Origin: Streptomyces sp. WM6378
GTDB lineage: Bacteria; Actinomycetota; Actinomycetes; Streptomycetales; Streptomycetaceae
Assembly: GCF_001279695.1 (NCBI RefSeq)
Contig: NZ_LGDD01000294.1
Location: 1-64,000 of the forward strand
Reading direction: 5' to 3'
Length of the DNA stretch: 64,000 bases
Numbering within the stretch: the stretch's first letter is position 1; each line of letters starts with the position of its first letter. Both the position numbers and the translations under genes were made by a program. Below the pieces are notes generated by a model. That model worked only from the letters and a program-made list of their open reading frames with translations. It did no database searches and had not been told where the DNA came from. Shown here in pieces: positions 55,328-64,000 of the stretch.

Positions 55328-56128
55328 CTACGAGAACGGGCGCGGCGGGATGGGCAGCAGACCGAGCCCCGCCTTGGTGAAGGCGTTCCGCTTGGGCTCG
55401 GTGACGACCCTGATCCGCGACTCGCACGTCAGGTTCACCGGCTCCCACAGCGACTCGCCGCCCTGCTGCACGAGCCGGTGCAACTGGATCCGCATCGTGT
55501 ACGCGTAGGTTCCCGGCCGGGACGTGTCGACCGTCGCCGACCAGTACCAGCCGTCGGTCACCAGGTCGGGCGAGCCGTACTCGGCGGGATAGATGACCTT
55601 CTCGTCGACGGCCTGGCCGTAGATGTCGGTGATCACCGGCGCGGGGTAACTGTGCGCCCCCGTAGAGCCGTTGGAGACCACCTTGCCCGTGACGTCCAGG
55701 ACCTTCTGGCCCGAAAGGCGGCCCCGGGTGCGCCGCGTCGTCTTCACCCGCCGGCCCGCGGTCTGCCGGATCCGGATCAGCTCGGCCGCCGCGTCCACCC
55801 CGGCCGCACTCGACTTCACCGCCAGGTCGTCCAGCTCGGCCAGCGCCTGCTCGTCGGTCGCCCGTGCCCGCTCGGCCTCGTAGCCGCGCGGCACCGTCGG
55901 CGGGATCGAACCCAGGCTGTAGGGAAGCCAGTTGAGGACCTGCTCGCTCGCCTGCGAACCGTCGCTCCAGTACGAGCCGTTGATCGCGGTCACCAGGTCG
56001 CCGGTGCCCTGGTTCTCCGAGCCCTGCAACTTCATGTTGTCGAACAGGTACGTATTGCCGTCCAGGGTCTGGGACTCCAGCGCGTTGCCGACGTCCACGA
56101 GCACGATGACCGCTAGCTGCTGGGGCAT
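55328..56128 (-). CDS. AidA/PixA-like family protein with central insertion (paralogue 3)
   Basis: A 266-residue protein, the longest of the four. N-terminal block: VIVLVDVGNALESQTLDGNT then NQGTGDLVTAINGSYW. C-terminal block: DGWYWSATVDTSRPGTYAYT. Between them an extra stretch of about 100 residues is rich in Ala, Glu and Arg (YEAERARATDEQALAELDDL, RRVKTTRRTRGRL) and may be helical. The NALESQTLDGNTYLFDN segment resembles paralogues 2 and 4 most. ATG 56128 with GAGGAAGG upstream. Confidence 0.6.
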   Translation of the reverse strand: MPQQLAVIVLVDVGNALESQTLDGNTYLFDNMKLQGSENQGTGDLVTAINGSYWSDGSQASEQVLNWLPYSLGSIPPTVPRGYEAERARATDEQALAELDDLAVKSSAAGVDAAAELIRIRQTAGRRVKTTRRTRGRLSGQKVLDVTGKVVSNGSTGAHSYPAPVITDIYGQAVDEKVIYPAEYGSPDLVTDGWYWSATVDTSRPGTYAYTMRIQLHRLVQQGGESLWEPVNLTCESRIRVVTEPKRNAFTKAGLGLLPIPPRPFS

Positions 56129-56185
56129 GAGCCCACCTTCCTCGTCTCTCGTTTCCCGTTGGGGGGTTTGCTCGTCGGCTGCCGG

Positions 56186-56668
56186 CTACAGACACATCAG
56201 CGCGGGCGACTCGATGTGCAGCGTGCTGAACTCGCCCTCGTACATCTGCACTTCGAGCCGGTACTGGTGGGCCACGCCCGGCGCCAGGTAGGGCACCACG
56301 CCGCTCCACACATCCAGCTCGGGGTTGTGCCGCTCCTCGGTGTGCCCGTCGTGGCCGCGCTGTACGGGGGCCTGGCGCTGGGGGGCCTGCGCGGCGGGGG
56401 GTGCCTGCCCGTCTTCGTGCCCGCCGTCGGCGTCCGGGCCGAGGAAGGTGATGCTCTTGATCTCGACCGGGGTCTGGAGGTCGACGGCCAGCGCGGACCA
56501 GGTGACGACCTGGCCGGGCTTGACGACCGTGACCAGCTCGGGGGTTCCCTGGCCGGTGCTCTGCAACGAACCGTCGTCGATCATGCAGAGGTTCCCGTTG
56601 CGCAGGGTGCCGTCCGAGAGCGCCCCGATGACGTCCACGACCACGACGATGTTGACCTTCGGGTTCAT
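56186..56668 (-). CDS. AidA/PixA-like family protein with PQ-rich linker (paralogue 4)
   Basis: A 160-residue protein. N-terminal block: NIVVVVDVIGALSDGTLRNG then STGQGTPELVTVVKPGQVVT. C-terminal block: LDVWSGVVPYLAPGVAHQYR. A low-complexity linker of about 35 residues (DGQAPPAAQAPQRQAPVQRG) separates them. The blocks align clearly with AidA/PixA-type beta proteins. ATG 56668 with AGGAG 5 bases upstream. It is the first PixA-like gene after the adenylate-forming enzyme. Confidence 0.6.
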   Translation of the reverse strand: MNPKVNIVVVVDVIGALSDGTLRNGNLCMIDDGSLQSTGQGTPELVTVVKPGQVVTWSALAVDLQTPVEIKSITFLGPDADGGHEDGQAPPAAQAPQRQAPVQRGHDGHTEERHNPELDVWSGVVPYLAPGVAHQYRLEVQMYEGEFSTLHIESPALMCL

Positions 56669-56711
56669 CCTCACTCCTGTTCTCGTGTCCTGCCGATGCG
56701 CGTGCGTGTCG

Positions 56712-58268
56712 TCAACCCCGGTCCCGCACCAGCGGCACCTTGCCCACGGCCGTCCGCTCGATCTCCGGCGACGCGTGGGGGACGAACTTGAGCTGGAACC
56801 GGTAGCCGGTCTTCTCGACCGACAGCGGGTTCGCCTCGCCCTGGTTGAACAGCGAAAGCGCGCGCGGCACCGCGTTGACGAACACGCTCTGCAGCCCGTA
56901 CGGGCCGAGCGTGGTGTCCATCCGGTAGGTCAGGCCCGGTACGTCGTCCACCGAGGCGACCAGCGTGATCGTCCGCCCCTCGCGGTGGTTGACGAACTGC
57001 ACCTCGTGCGCCACCTCGTCCAGGTCCACCGCGGTCGCCGTCCGCAGCTCCTCGCGCAGCGCGTCGTAGGCGCGGGCCGCCGAGTACTGGCTGTCGGCCA
57101 GGTGCAGGACGTCACCGGTGCGCCCGGCGAACTCGAACTGCTGGGTCTTCAGGCCGGGCCCGTCCAGGCGGGGCCGCCGGATCATCCGGTCGCCCAGCTT
57201 GAGGCGGAGCAGCGGCGCCTCGTGGGCGTGAAGGCGCGTGACGACCAGCTCGCCCTCCTCGCCCTCGCCGACCCAGCGCCCCCGCTCGTCCACGATCTCG
57301 ACCAGGTGCAGGCCCGGAACGGACGCCAAGTACGGTGATTCGGCACGCAGTTGGAGCCCGATGGTCTCGGCCTGGGTCGCCGCGAAGTAGCTGAGGATCA
57401 CCAGGTTCGGGTAGACCGCCTGGAGCTCGGCCCGCTTGCGTTGGGCCAGCACCCCGCTGCCGTACAGGGCGACCCGGAAGCTGTCCCGGGCCTCGCGGCT
57501 CATGCCCGCGCCCAACTCGCTGAGGATCGCGATGCCCGCGGTGATGCCCATCAGGGCCTTGGGCCCCGGGTAGGAGAACATGTGCTCAAGGACCCCGGCG
57601 GTGACCGGACCCGCCCCGATGTAGTTGACGCCCGGCACGTTCTGCAGGACACCGCCCACCATGGTGCCGCTGCTCCACATCTGGTAGTCGGCCAGCGTGG
57701 TGTACAGCCACTTGGGGTCGGCGCCCCGCAGGTATTCACCGAGCTGATAGGTGCCCATGAAGTGGCCGGCGATCTCGTACGTGTCCCGCAACTCGCGCAG
57801 GGAATACACGATTTCGAGCGGGCGCCCGCCGCTGGTGCCGCCGCTCGCCACTATTTCGAATCCGCCGTGGCCGAGCGGGACGACCATGCCGGGCCGGTCG
57901 CCCATGAAGAAGTCGCGCTGGGTGTCCTTGTCGGACAGCGGAACGCGCTGCCATTCCTCGAACGTCGCCGGAGCGCCGGTGACCCCGGCTTCGGTGAGCC
58001 GGTCCCGCCACAGCGGATTCAGCAGCGTCGTGTTGACCATTTGCTGAAGCCGGCGCAGCGTCAACGCGTCCTGGACGTCGTGCGCCATCTCGCTGTACGG
58101 GCTCTGGCAGACCCGTTCACATTCGCGGATCTTGCTCGCGAACGAGGCGAGATGCGGCACGGCCGCCACGGAATCCGGTTTCAGCTCCCAGTCCGGGATG
58201 AGCCAGCCCGCCAGCTCTCCGGCGTCCCCGGGTGCCACCCGGGCCTGCGGCTCGTGCACTGAACTCAT
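56712..58268 (-). CDS. PaaK-like adenylate-forming (ANL) enzyme
   Basis: A 518-residue AMP-binding enzyme of the phenylacetate-CoA ligase type. The P-loop is IVASGGTSGGRPLEIVYS near residue 145, with further core motifs (SYFAATQAETIGLQ, LRLKLGDRMIRRP). The C-terminal catalytic Lys is in VGKVPLVRDRG. It has no carrier-protein domain. It would activate a carboxylic acid as an adenylate and transfer it to CoA or an amine. I chose ATG 58268 with AAAAGGGG; an in-frame GTG 58298 overlaps the decarboxylase stop as GTGA. The acid is unknown. Confidence 0.75.
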   Translation of the reverse strand: MSSVHEPQARVAPGDAGELAGWLIPDWELKPDSVAAVPHLASFASKIRECERVCQSPYSEMAHDVQDALTLRRLQQMVNTTLLNPLWRDRLTEAGVTGAPATFEEWQRVPLSDKDTQRDFFMGDRPGMVVPLGHGGFEIVASGGTSGGRPLEIVYSLRELRDTYEIAGHFMGTYQLGEYLRGADPKWLYTTLADYQMWSSGTMVGGVLQNVPGVNYIGAGPVTAGVLEHMFSYPGPKALMGITAGIAILSELGAGMSREARDSFRVALYGSGVLAQRKRAELQAVYPNLVILSYFAATQAETIGLQLRAESPYLASVPGLHLVEIVDERGRWVGEGEEGELVVTRLHAHEAPLLRLKLGDRMIRRPRLDGPGLKTQQFEFAGRTGDVLHLADSQYSAARAYDALREELRTATAVDLDEVAHEVQFVNHREGRTITLVASVDDVPGLTYRMDTTLGPYGLQSVFVNAVPRALSLFNQGEANPLSVEKTGYRFQLKFVPHASPEIERTAVGKVPLVRDRG

Positions 58269-58294
58269 GGACGACCCCTTTTCGTTGGTGGTCC

Positions 58295-59890
58295 TCACCG
58301 GCTTCGCTGTGCCTGGCGGAGCAGGTCCTGGCCGACCCGCCGGATTTCGCCGAGCAGCATGCGGAAGTGCTCGGAGGTGACCTGATGGTTCATCATGACC
58401 ACGCGCAGGGCGGCGACTTCACCCACGTTCACCTTGGAGATGAAGAAGTTGCCCTCGAATTTGATCCGATTCCTGATCTCCACCTGGAAGTCGTGCACAT
58501 CTGCCTCGTGGAGCCCCGCTGGGCGATAGCGGAAGCACAGGATGTTGGCTTCGGGACGGTGCAGGGTCTCGAAGTCCGGCTCGCCTTCGAGTATGCGGTG
58601 GACGTCTCCCGTCAGGCGGCACAGGTACTCGATCTTCTGGGCGAACAGGGCCCTTCCGTGGATGGCCCACAACGTCCAGAGCGGCATGATCATCGGGCGC
58701 TTGGTGCATTCGAAGTTCTTCTCGCCGCTGTCGAGCGCGGTATAGATGTCCGGCTCCTCGTCGAACACGTAGCTCGCCTGCTGGCGGAACGCGCCGAGGC
58801 TGTTCTCCCTGTTCCGGTAGAACAGCAGCGTGCAGGGCGCGGGCGTGAACATCATTTTGTGCGCGTCCCACGTCAGGGAATCCACCTGCTCGACGCCCCG
58901 CAGTTTGTGCCGCAGTTCGTCCGACACCAGCAGGCTCGCGCCGTGCGCGCCGTCGACGTGCAGCCACAGGTCCCGCTCGCGGGCCAGACCCGCGAGTTCG
59001 TCCAGCGGGTCGAAGGCGCCGACCGGCGTGGTGCCCGCCGAGGCGACCAGGCAGAACACCTTCAGGCCGCGCCGCTCGGCCGCGTCCAGGACCGGGCGGG
59101 CCCGCTCCACACAGATCTGGTGCCGCTCGTTCAGCGGGAGCCGCACGATCTGGGCGTCGCCGATGCCCATCACCCCGGCCGCCCGCGCCACGCTGTAGTG
59201 GACGTCGTCGCCGACCGCGATGGCGGGCCTGAGCTGCCCCATCAGACCCGCCCCGCCCTGCGACCAGTACCCGGGGAAGGCCTTGTTGCGGGCCGAGAGC
59301 AGCGCGGTGAGGTTGGCGAGCGAGCCCCCGGAGGTGGTCACCATCGCGAAGCTGTCCGGGTCCCAGCCGATGAAGGCGTTCAGCTCCTCGGCCATGATCC
59401 GCTCGGCCACGTTGGGGAGTTGGGCGGCCTCGTAGAACGAGGAAGGCTGGTTGACGACCGAGCTCACGAAGTCGATGACCCCGGACAGCGGCACGACACC
59501 CGAGAACTGGCGCCCCATGTATCCGGGCGAATGCACCTGGATCCCGGTCTTGATGTACAGGTCGACGATCGCGGCCAGCTTGTTCTCGTCGAACGCCGCG
59601 ATCTGTTCGCTCTCCGTGGTCATCAGGGCCCTGGCCGCGTCGATGAGGATCGCGGGATCGGTCAGGTCGAGCCCCCTGATCGAGAGGTCGGCCAGGTGTT
59701 TCTCCAGCTTGGCGACGACCGTCTCGGACTGTTCACGGAAGAGCTGGGCGTCGAACGCCTCCAATAATAATCCACTTTCGAGCGTTCCTGTCGCTTGAGG
59801 CGGCGAGGCAGCGGTCCCCGCCTGGGCGGAGAACGGCTCCGTGCCGTCGTGCCGCACACCGAAAGGGTTCTCCGACCGGTATTCCGTCAA
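58295..59890 (-). CDS. PLP-dependent group II decarboxylase
   Basis: A 531-residue fold-type I PLP enzyme of the DDC/GAD/tyrosine-decarboxylase family. Motifs: MVTTSGGSLANLTALLSARN, the PLP-ring His/Asp region LHVDGAHGASLLVSD, and Schiff-base Lys345 in SLTWDAHKMMF. The C-terminal domain is complete. The first 40 residues are a variable extension. The TTG start at 59890 has AGAGGAGAT 5 bases upstream. It is first in the PixA-like operon and would make an amine from an amino acid. Substrate (aromatic, acidic or diamino) is not readable. Confidence 0.8.
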   Translation of the reverse strand: MTEYRSENPFGVRHDGTEPFSAQAGTAASPPQATGTLESGLLLEAFDAQLFREQSETVVAKLEKHLADLSIRGLDLTDPAILIDAARALMTTESEQIAAFDENKLAAIVDLYIKTGIQVHSPGYMGRQFSGVVPLSGVIDFVSSVVNQPSSFYEAAQLPNVAERIMAEELNAFIGWDPDSFAMVTTSGGSLANLTALLSARNKAFPGYWSQGGAGLMGQLRPAIAVGDDVHYSVARAAGVMGIGDAQIVRLPLNERHQICVERARPVLDAAERRGLKVFCLVASAGTTPVGAFDPLDELAGLARERDLWLHVDGAHGASLLVSDELRHKLRGVEQVDSLTWDAHKMMFTPAPCTLLFYRNRENSLGAFRQQASYVFDEEPDIYTALDSGEKNFECTKRPMIMPLWTLWAIHGRALFAQKIEYLCRLTGDVHRILEGEPDFETLHRPEANILCFRYRPAGLHEADVHDFQVEIRNRIKFEGNFFISKVNVGEVAALRVVMMNHQVTSEHFRMLLGEIRRVGQDLLRQAQRSR

Positions 59891-60292
59891 CGGGATCTCC
59901 TCTGAAGAATGTGGCGCGTCCGGGCATGGCGGTGTCCAGAGGCTGCCGAGGCAATCGGGAAAGGTCCGGGGAAAGGGCCCGGCACACCTGGTCGAGGCGC
60001 GATGGTGGCCCTGGGCACGGAACGGCCCGCAGGGGTGACGCGGGCCCGCGTCCGCCATGGCACGCAGGGAGGGAAGAAAAGATCGGCAAAACCGCGGGAA
60101 GGAATTCATCCGGGCCGCTCCCGCACGGGCCAGCACGTGTCAACGAAATGGCCGCCGACATCCCGGCGAATTTCTCATGAACGCTTACGGGGCCGGAAGT
60201 TCACTCACTCGTCATGCTCGCCGGCCGGGGCCGCCCTCGTCCGGGTTCCGTGGAATGTGGCCCCGCCGGCATCTGTTCGTCGTGAGCGGGCT

Positions 60293-60334
60293 CGTAGTGA
60301 AGAGACGCGTAGCGAAGAGACGCGTGGTGAAGAG
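60293..60334. repeat. Three tandem 15-bp repeats
   Basis: CGTAGTGAAGAGACG (60293-60307), CGTAGCGAAGAGACG (60308-60322) and a third copy beginning CGTGGTGAAGAG (60323-60334). One base differs between copies 1 and 2. Iteron-like in form, but no replication gene is near; a cooperative protein-binding site is possible. Confidence 0.65.
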
Positions 60335-60632
60335 GCCGGCCCGGCCCGATGTCCCCGTTCTGTGATACCTGTCAGTACGGCGGTCCTGAACTCCGCGCCA
60401 CAGTCCGGCGCACCGTGCGACGCCCGCATCCATACCGTTCCGTTTCACCCGCACCATCGGCGTTCCGCCCCCTCTTGCTCCCCGAAGGCGAAGAACTCCA
60501 CGACCATGGTGCCGAGCCCCTATTCGGCCAAGCACGCGACGGCCCGCCGCGCGCTTGCTTTCGATCATGGCCAGCGCTTCGCAGGAACAACAGTAGGGGC
60601 TCACATTCGGTAGCCGAACCATTCCGGAGAGT

Positions 60633-60685
60633 CTGTCCGAAAAGAAACAAGAGGCCCCCTGCCGACCGGCACCCTTTTCGGACAG
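60633..60685. repeat. Long-loop perfect inverted repeat
   Basis: CTGTCCGAAAAG (60633-60644) and CTTTTCGGACAG (60674-60685) are perfect 12-base inverted arms 29 bases apart, with a G/C-rich loop. Both ends are AT-containing. It could be an operator pair for a looping repressor, or a transcript hairpin. Confidence 0.6.
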
Positions 60686-60956
60686 CACGCTTTCCGCAAT
60701 TCGCGGGCGGGCGCCACGGGCAACAGGCGATTCATCCATTGGCATAGACCAGGGGCAGATCCTTTCTGCCATTGAGTACGGTCGCCGGCCCGCCACCGCT
60801 GCGGCCGGTAAGCGCCAACCGGGCCGTGCGGGCCCCACTCCCACCCGCCACCGGAACCCGTTAGTCCAACACTTCCCACTCCTTTGTCCATGGGCGCACC
60901 CGCACCGCGCGGCACATCGTGACCCGCACCGGAAGCCGCCACGACAAGGAGCGAGC

Positions 60957-63900
60957 GTGAACGCCGAACAGCACGGGCCGAAGCGGAGGACAGTGGTCGC
61001 GGCCACCGCCCTGGCAGGCGCCGGAGCCGCCCTGGGCATCCCCTCGACGGCGCTCGCCGCAGCGCACCCGGCGGGGGAGACGGTGCTGCGCTCCGCCGCA
61101 CTCGACGTCCGCGTCGACACCGCGTTCCCGCGCGTCGTGACGTACACCGACCGCGCCACCGGCGCCGTGCTGCACGGCCAGGAGGACCCCGTCACCGACG
61201 TCCTCATCGACGGCGTCCCGCACACCCCCCAGGTGACCGCGCACCCCGGCCGGGACCGCATCGCCTACACGCTCGCCTTCGACGGCGGCACCGAGATCGC
61301 CGTGGAGATCCGGGTCACCGACCACCGCGTCGACTGGCGGGTCACCCGCATCGACGACACCGCCGCCCTGCGCGTCGGCACCCTCCAGATCCCCGGCCTC
61401 GCCCTGCTCTCCGTACGCAGCGACCAGCCGGGCGCCCAACTCCTCGCCGCCCAGCTCCAGTTGGACAAGGCCAAGAGCGGCGACACCCTCGTCACACCCA
61501 CCGCCACCACCGCCCCGGACGCGCGCCCCACCGGCTGCGCCTACGCGGTCCTCGCCCACCACGCGCTCGGCGGCGCCATCGAGACCAACACCGTCTACGA
61601 CAATCCCGCCGCCACCCCCGGAGCCACCTGGGAGAACGGCCGGCTGTGGCGCCAGACCCTCAAGAAGGACGGCTACGTCAAGGCCCAGCTGGTGCCGGGC
61701 CAGTGGACCCACCGCGCCGCGACCGCGCCGACCGGCGCCACCGAGCCCCTCCCGTACGCCACCGTCGTCGTCACCGGCGACCGGGGCGGCGACGGCGTCG
61801 TCGACTGGCAGGACGCCGCCATCGCGTTCCGCGACATCATGGCCACCCCGCTCGGCGCCGACGACCAGCACCTCCGCGTCGTCGCGCACATCCCCTTCAA
61901 CTTCGCATCGCAAGCCACCAACCCGTTCCTGGCCACCCTCGACAACGTCAAACGGATCTCGCTGGCCACCGACGGACTGCGCCAGTACACCCTGCTCAAG
62001 GGCTACCAGTCGGAGGGCCACGACTCCGCCCACCCCGACTACGCGGGCAACTACAACCAGCGCGCGGGCGGCCTCGCCGACCTCAACTCCCTGGTCCGGG
62101 AGGGCAAGAAGTGGAACAGCGACTTCGCCGTCCACGTCAACGCCACCGAGTCCTACCCCGTCGCCAACGCCTTCTCCGAGACCCTGGTCGACAAGAACAA
62201 CCGGCAATGGGACTGGCTCGACCAGTCCTACCGCATCGACCAGCGCCGAGACCTCGTCTCCGGCGACATCATCAAGCGCTTCGCCGACCTGCGCCGCGAC
62301 ACCGACCACGGACTCGACGCGATCTACCTCGACGTGTTCCGCGAATCCGGCTGGACCTCCGACCGCCTCCAGCGCGCCCTGCGCGACCAGGGCTGGCTCG
62401 TCGCCTCCGAATGGGGTCACGGCCTGGAACGCTCCTCCCTGTGGTCGCACTGGGCGAACGAGACGGACTACGGGCCCGACACCTCGCGCGGCATCAACTC
62501 CCAGCTCATCCGCTTCGTCCGGCACCACCAGAAGGACGTCTTCGCCAACAAGTGGCCCACCCTGCTCGGCCACGCCCACATGGGCAACTTCGAGGGCTGG
62601 ACCGGCAAGACCGACTGGAAGACGTTCTACGACCTGATCTGGACGGAGTCGCTGCCCGCCAAATACCTCCAGGCCCACCCCATCGAGCGCTGGACCGACC
62701 ACGAGGTCACCTTCGCCGGCTCCACCCGCACCTCGGTCTCCGACGCGGCGGGCGCCCGCCGCATCACCACCGACGGCCGCCTCGTGTACGACGCCGGCAC
62801 CTACCTCCTGCCGTGGGAACCCCGCAACGCCACCGACCCCGCCAAGCTCTACCACTACAACCCCGGTGGCGGGACGAGCAGTTGGCGCCTGCCGCGCGGC
62901 TGGACGGGCCTGCGCAGGGCGTTCCTGTACCGGCTGACCGACCAGGGCCGGGCGTACGTCGGTGACCTCCCGGTCCGGGCGGGCGGCATCACGATCCCGG
63001 ACGCGGTCGCGGGGCAGCCGTACGTGGTGTACCGGGAACGGGCGCGTGCCCAAGGGGACCCGGCCTGGGGTCAGTTCACCCCCGTCCACGACCCCGGGTT
63101 CAACTCCGGCACTCTTGAGGGCTGGCAGGTGACCGGCACGGCGAAGGTGGCCCGCAGCCCGCTCGGCGACTACGAACTGGTCCTGCCTGCAGGGGGCGCG
63201 GCCACGGTCAGCCAGCGCCTGGCCCGCCTCGCGCCCGGCACGTACTCCGCGTCCGTCCAGGTCGAGGTCGGCGAGCAGCCCGGGCAGCGGCGCCGGGCCG
63301 CCCTCGACATCCGCACCGCCGACGGCGTCACCGCCACCAACTGGACCGACGCCTCCACCGCGGGCAACTACGTGGCCGCCGACCGCAAGCACGACACCCG
63401 CTTCCAGCGCATGTCCGTCCCCTTCACGGTCCCGGCAGGCGGCGGCCCGGTCACCCTGACGCTCCGCGCCGACGACGGGCCGGCACGGATCCGCTTCGAC
63501 AACGTACGAGTGGTACGGACCGAGGTGACGGTACGGCCGGGCACACTCGCCCACGAGGACTTCGAGAACGTCCCGTCCGGCTGGGGCGTCTTCGTGAAGG
63601 GCGACGCGGGCGGCTCCACCGACCCGCGCACCCACATCGCCCAACGCCACGCCCCGTTCACCCGGCGCGGCTGGAACGGCAAGGCGATCGACGACGTGGT
63701 CGACGGCACTCAGTCGCTGAAATCGCGGGGCGAGAACGAGGGGCTGGTCTACCGCACGGTGGACCACACGGTCCGCTTCCTGCCGGGGCGCCGGTACCGG
63801 GTGTCCTTCCGGTACGAGAACGAGAAGGCGGGGCAGTACGCGTGGGTCACGGGGGTGGACGAGCCGACGCCGCGCGAGCTGACCCGGGTCGCGCTTCCCG

Positions 63901-64000
63901 TGGCCCCGGAACCCGCCCTGTTCACCTACGAGTTCACCGCGCCGGCGGTGGGGGCGGCCTGGGTGGGCCTGAGGAAGGTGGGGGACGACGGGGCGGCGGA
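60957..64000 (+). CDS. GH101 endo-alpha-N-acetylgalactosaminidase, Tat-exported (partial, runs off the edge)
   Basis: An open frame of more than 1010 residues starts at GTG 60957 after AAGGAG. It begins with a Tat signal (KRRTVVAATALAGAGAALG). A beta-domain (residues about 45-330) precedes the GH101 barrel. The catalytic pair is recognisable as nucleophile Asp459 in DAIYLDVF and acid/base Glu485 in VASEWGHG. Further GH101-like stretches are GNFEGWTGKTDWKTFYDLIW and WRLPRGWTGLRRAFLYRLTD. Two galactose-binding-like modules follow from about residue 700. It releases core-1 O-glycans from mucin-type proteins. Confidence 0.85.
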   Translation, partial: MNAEQHGPKRRTVVAATALAGAGAALGIPSTALAAAHPAGETVLRSAALDVRVDTAFPRVVTYTDRATGAVLHGQEDPVTDVLIDGVPHTPQVTAHPGRDRIAYTLAFDGGTEIAVEIRVTDHRVDWRVTRIDDTAALRVGTLQIPGLALLSVRSDQPGAQLLAAQLQLDKAKSGDTLVTPTATTAPDARPTGCAYAVLAHHALGGAIETNTVYDNPAATPGATWENGRLWRQTLKKDGYVKAQLVPGQWTHRAATAPTGATEPLPYATVVVTGDRGGDGVVDWQDAAIAFRDIMATPLGADDQHLRVVAHIPFNFASQATNPFLATLDNVKRISLATDGLRQYTLLKGYQSEGHDSAHPDYAGNYNQRAGGLADLNSLVREGKKWNSDFAVHVNATESYPVANAFSETLVDKNNRQWDWLDQSYRIDQRRDLVSGDIIKRFADLRRDTDHGLDAIYLDVFRESGWTSDRLQRALRDQGWLVASEWGHGLERSSLWSHWANETDYGPDTSRGINSQLIRFVRHHQKDVFANKWPTLLGHAHMGNFEGWTGKTDWKTFYDLIWTESLPAKYLQAHPIERWTDHEVTFAGSTRTSVSDAAGARRITTDGRLVYDAGTYLLPWEPRNATDPAKLYHYNPGGGTSSWRLPRGWTGLRRAFLYRLTDQGRAYVGDLPVRAGGITIPDAVAGQPYVVYRERARAQGDPAWGQFTPVHDPGFNSGTLEGWQVTGTAKVARSPLGDYELVLPAGGAATVSQRLARLAPGTYSASVQVEVGEQPGQRRRAALDIRTADGVTATNWTDASTAGNYVAADRKHDTRFQRMSVPFTVPAGGGPVTLTLRADDGPARIRFDNVRVVRTEVTVRPGTLAHEDFENVPSGWGVFVKGDAGGSTDPRTHIAQRHAPFTRRGWNGKAIDDVVDGTQSLKSRGENEGLVYRTVDHTVRFLPGRRYRVSFRYENEKAGQYAWVTGVDEPTPRELTRVALPVAPEPALFTYEFTAPAVGAAWVGLRKVGDDGAA

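Larger units (their letters stand above)
59891..60956. other. 1-kb gene-free region with repeats and folds
   Basis: No frame here has coding character or family similarity, unusual for this gene-dense DNA. It contains three tandem 15-base repeats (CGTAGTGAAGAGACG) at 60293-60334, a TTCGG/CCGAA fold-back at 60606-60618, and a perfect 12-base inverted repeat, CTGTCCGAAAAG (60633-60644) with CTTTTCGGACAG (60674-60685). It is AT-richer than its flanks. It must carry the promoter of the leftward decarboxylase operon and that of the rightward GH101 gene. Confidence 0.55.

Noticed and set aside
60293..60334. Iterons of a replication origin
   Set aside because: Only three short repeats, no rep, dnaA or partition gene, and no AT-rich unwinding region nearby.
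60861..63767. A 968-codon open frame on the minus strand
   Set aside because: It is the antisense shadow of the GH101 gene. The plus-strand frame from 60957 has signal peptide, family motifs and normal codon use.

Overview
The window is high-GC actinobacterial DNA, almost certainly from a Streptomyces chromosome. Codons are strongly G/C-ending, many starts are GTG or TTG, neighbouring genes are linked by ATGA or GTGA overlaps, several orthologues are Streptomyces-specific (S. griseus-type trypsin, RNase Sa-type ribonuclease, TrpM), and the intergenic repeats are of a Streptomyces type. The left part (hisH-priA-rid-hisF, hisI-trpE, trpC-trpM-trpB-trpA, lgt, gltBD) follows the order I recall for the S. 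coelicolor his/trp/glt region.

Layout. 0-2.6 kb: end of the his operon, with a Rid-family gene between priA and hisF. 3-5.5 kb: ArsR-like regulator, MFS exporter, and a convergent DinB/maleylpyruvate-isomerase-type protein. 5.6-16.8 kb: hisI-trpE, a secreted sedolisin, small membrane proteins, trpC-trpM-trpBA, a DsbA-like oxidoreductase, lgt and a ribokinase. 17-24.2 kb: VIT-type metal transporter, then glutamate synthase gltBD behind a long leader with a GlnR-like box. 24.4-27.8 kb: a TTG-started small protein, a tandem-repeat helical protein, HutD, a flavin split-barrel protein and an SDR.

27.8-42.9 kb: a steroid C/D-ring (HIP) catabolic regulon like the mycobacterial KstR2 regulon: two FadE-type acyl-CoA dehydrogenases, IpdF, KstR2, FadA6, then IpdC-IpdB-IpdA-EchA20 divergent from two SDRs. 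Near-identical KstR2-like boxes sit in both divergent promoter regions. A 5-kb block splits the regulon: cold-shock protein, DEAD-box helicase, repeat-rich spacer, MerR regulator with a divergent membrane protein, and a secreted phosphatase.

42.9-54.2 kb: secreted guanyl-specific RNase, Nudix hydrolase, a six-gene operon (binding lipoprotein, two permeases, ATPase, HAD phosphatase, GntR regulator) behind a double GntR-type operator, a zinc protease-like protein, secreted trypsin, and a NarL-type two-component pair. 54.2-59.9 kb: the least familiar system, an apparent operon encoding a PLP-dependent decarboxylase, a PaaK-like adenylate-forming enzyme and four divergent AidA/PixA-like (inclusion-body family) proteins. 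A 1-kb gene-free, structured spacer follows, then a Tat-exported GH101 endo-alpha-N-acetylgalactosaminidase running off the right edge.

No tRNA, rRNA, CRISPR array, integrase or transposase was recognised. Interspersed extragenic repeats occur at 2.7, 35 and 50.2 kb, the first and last as inverted copies.
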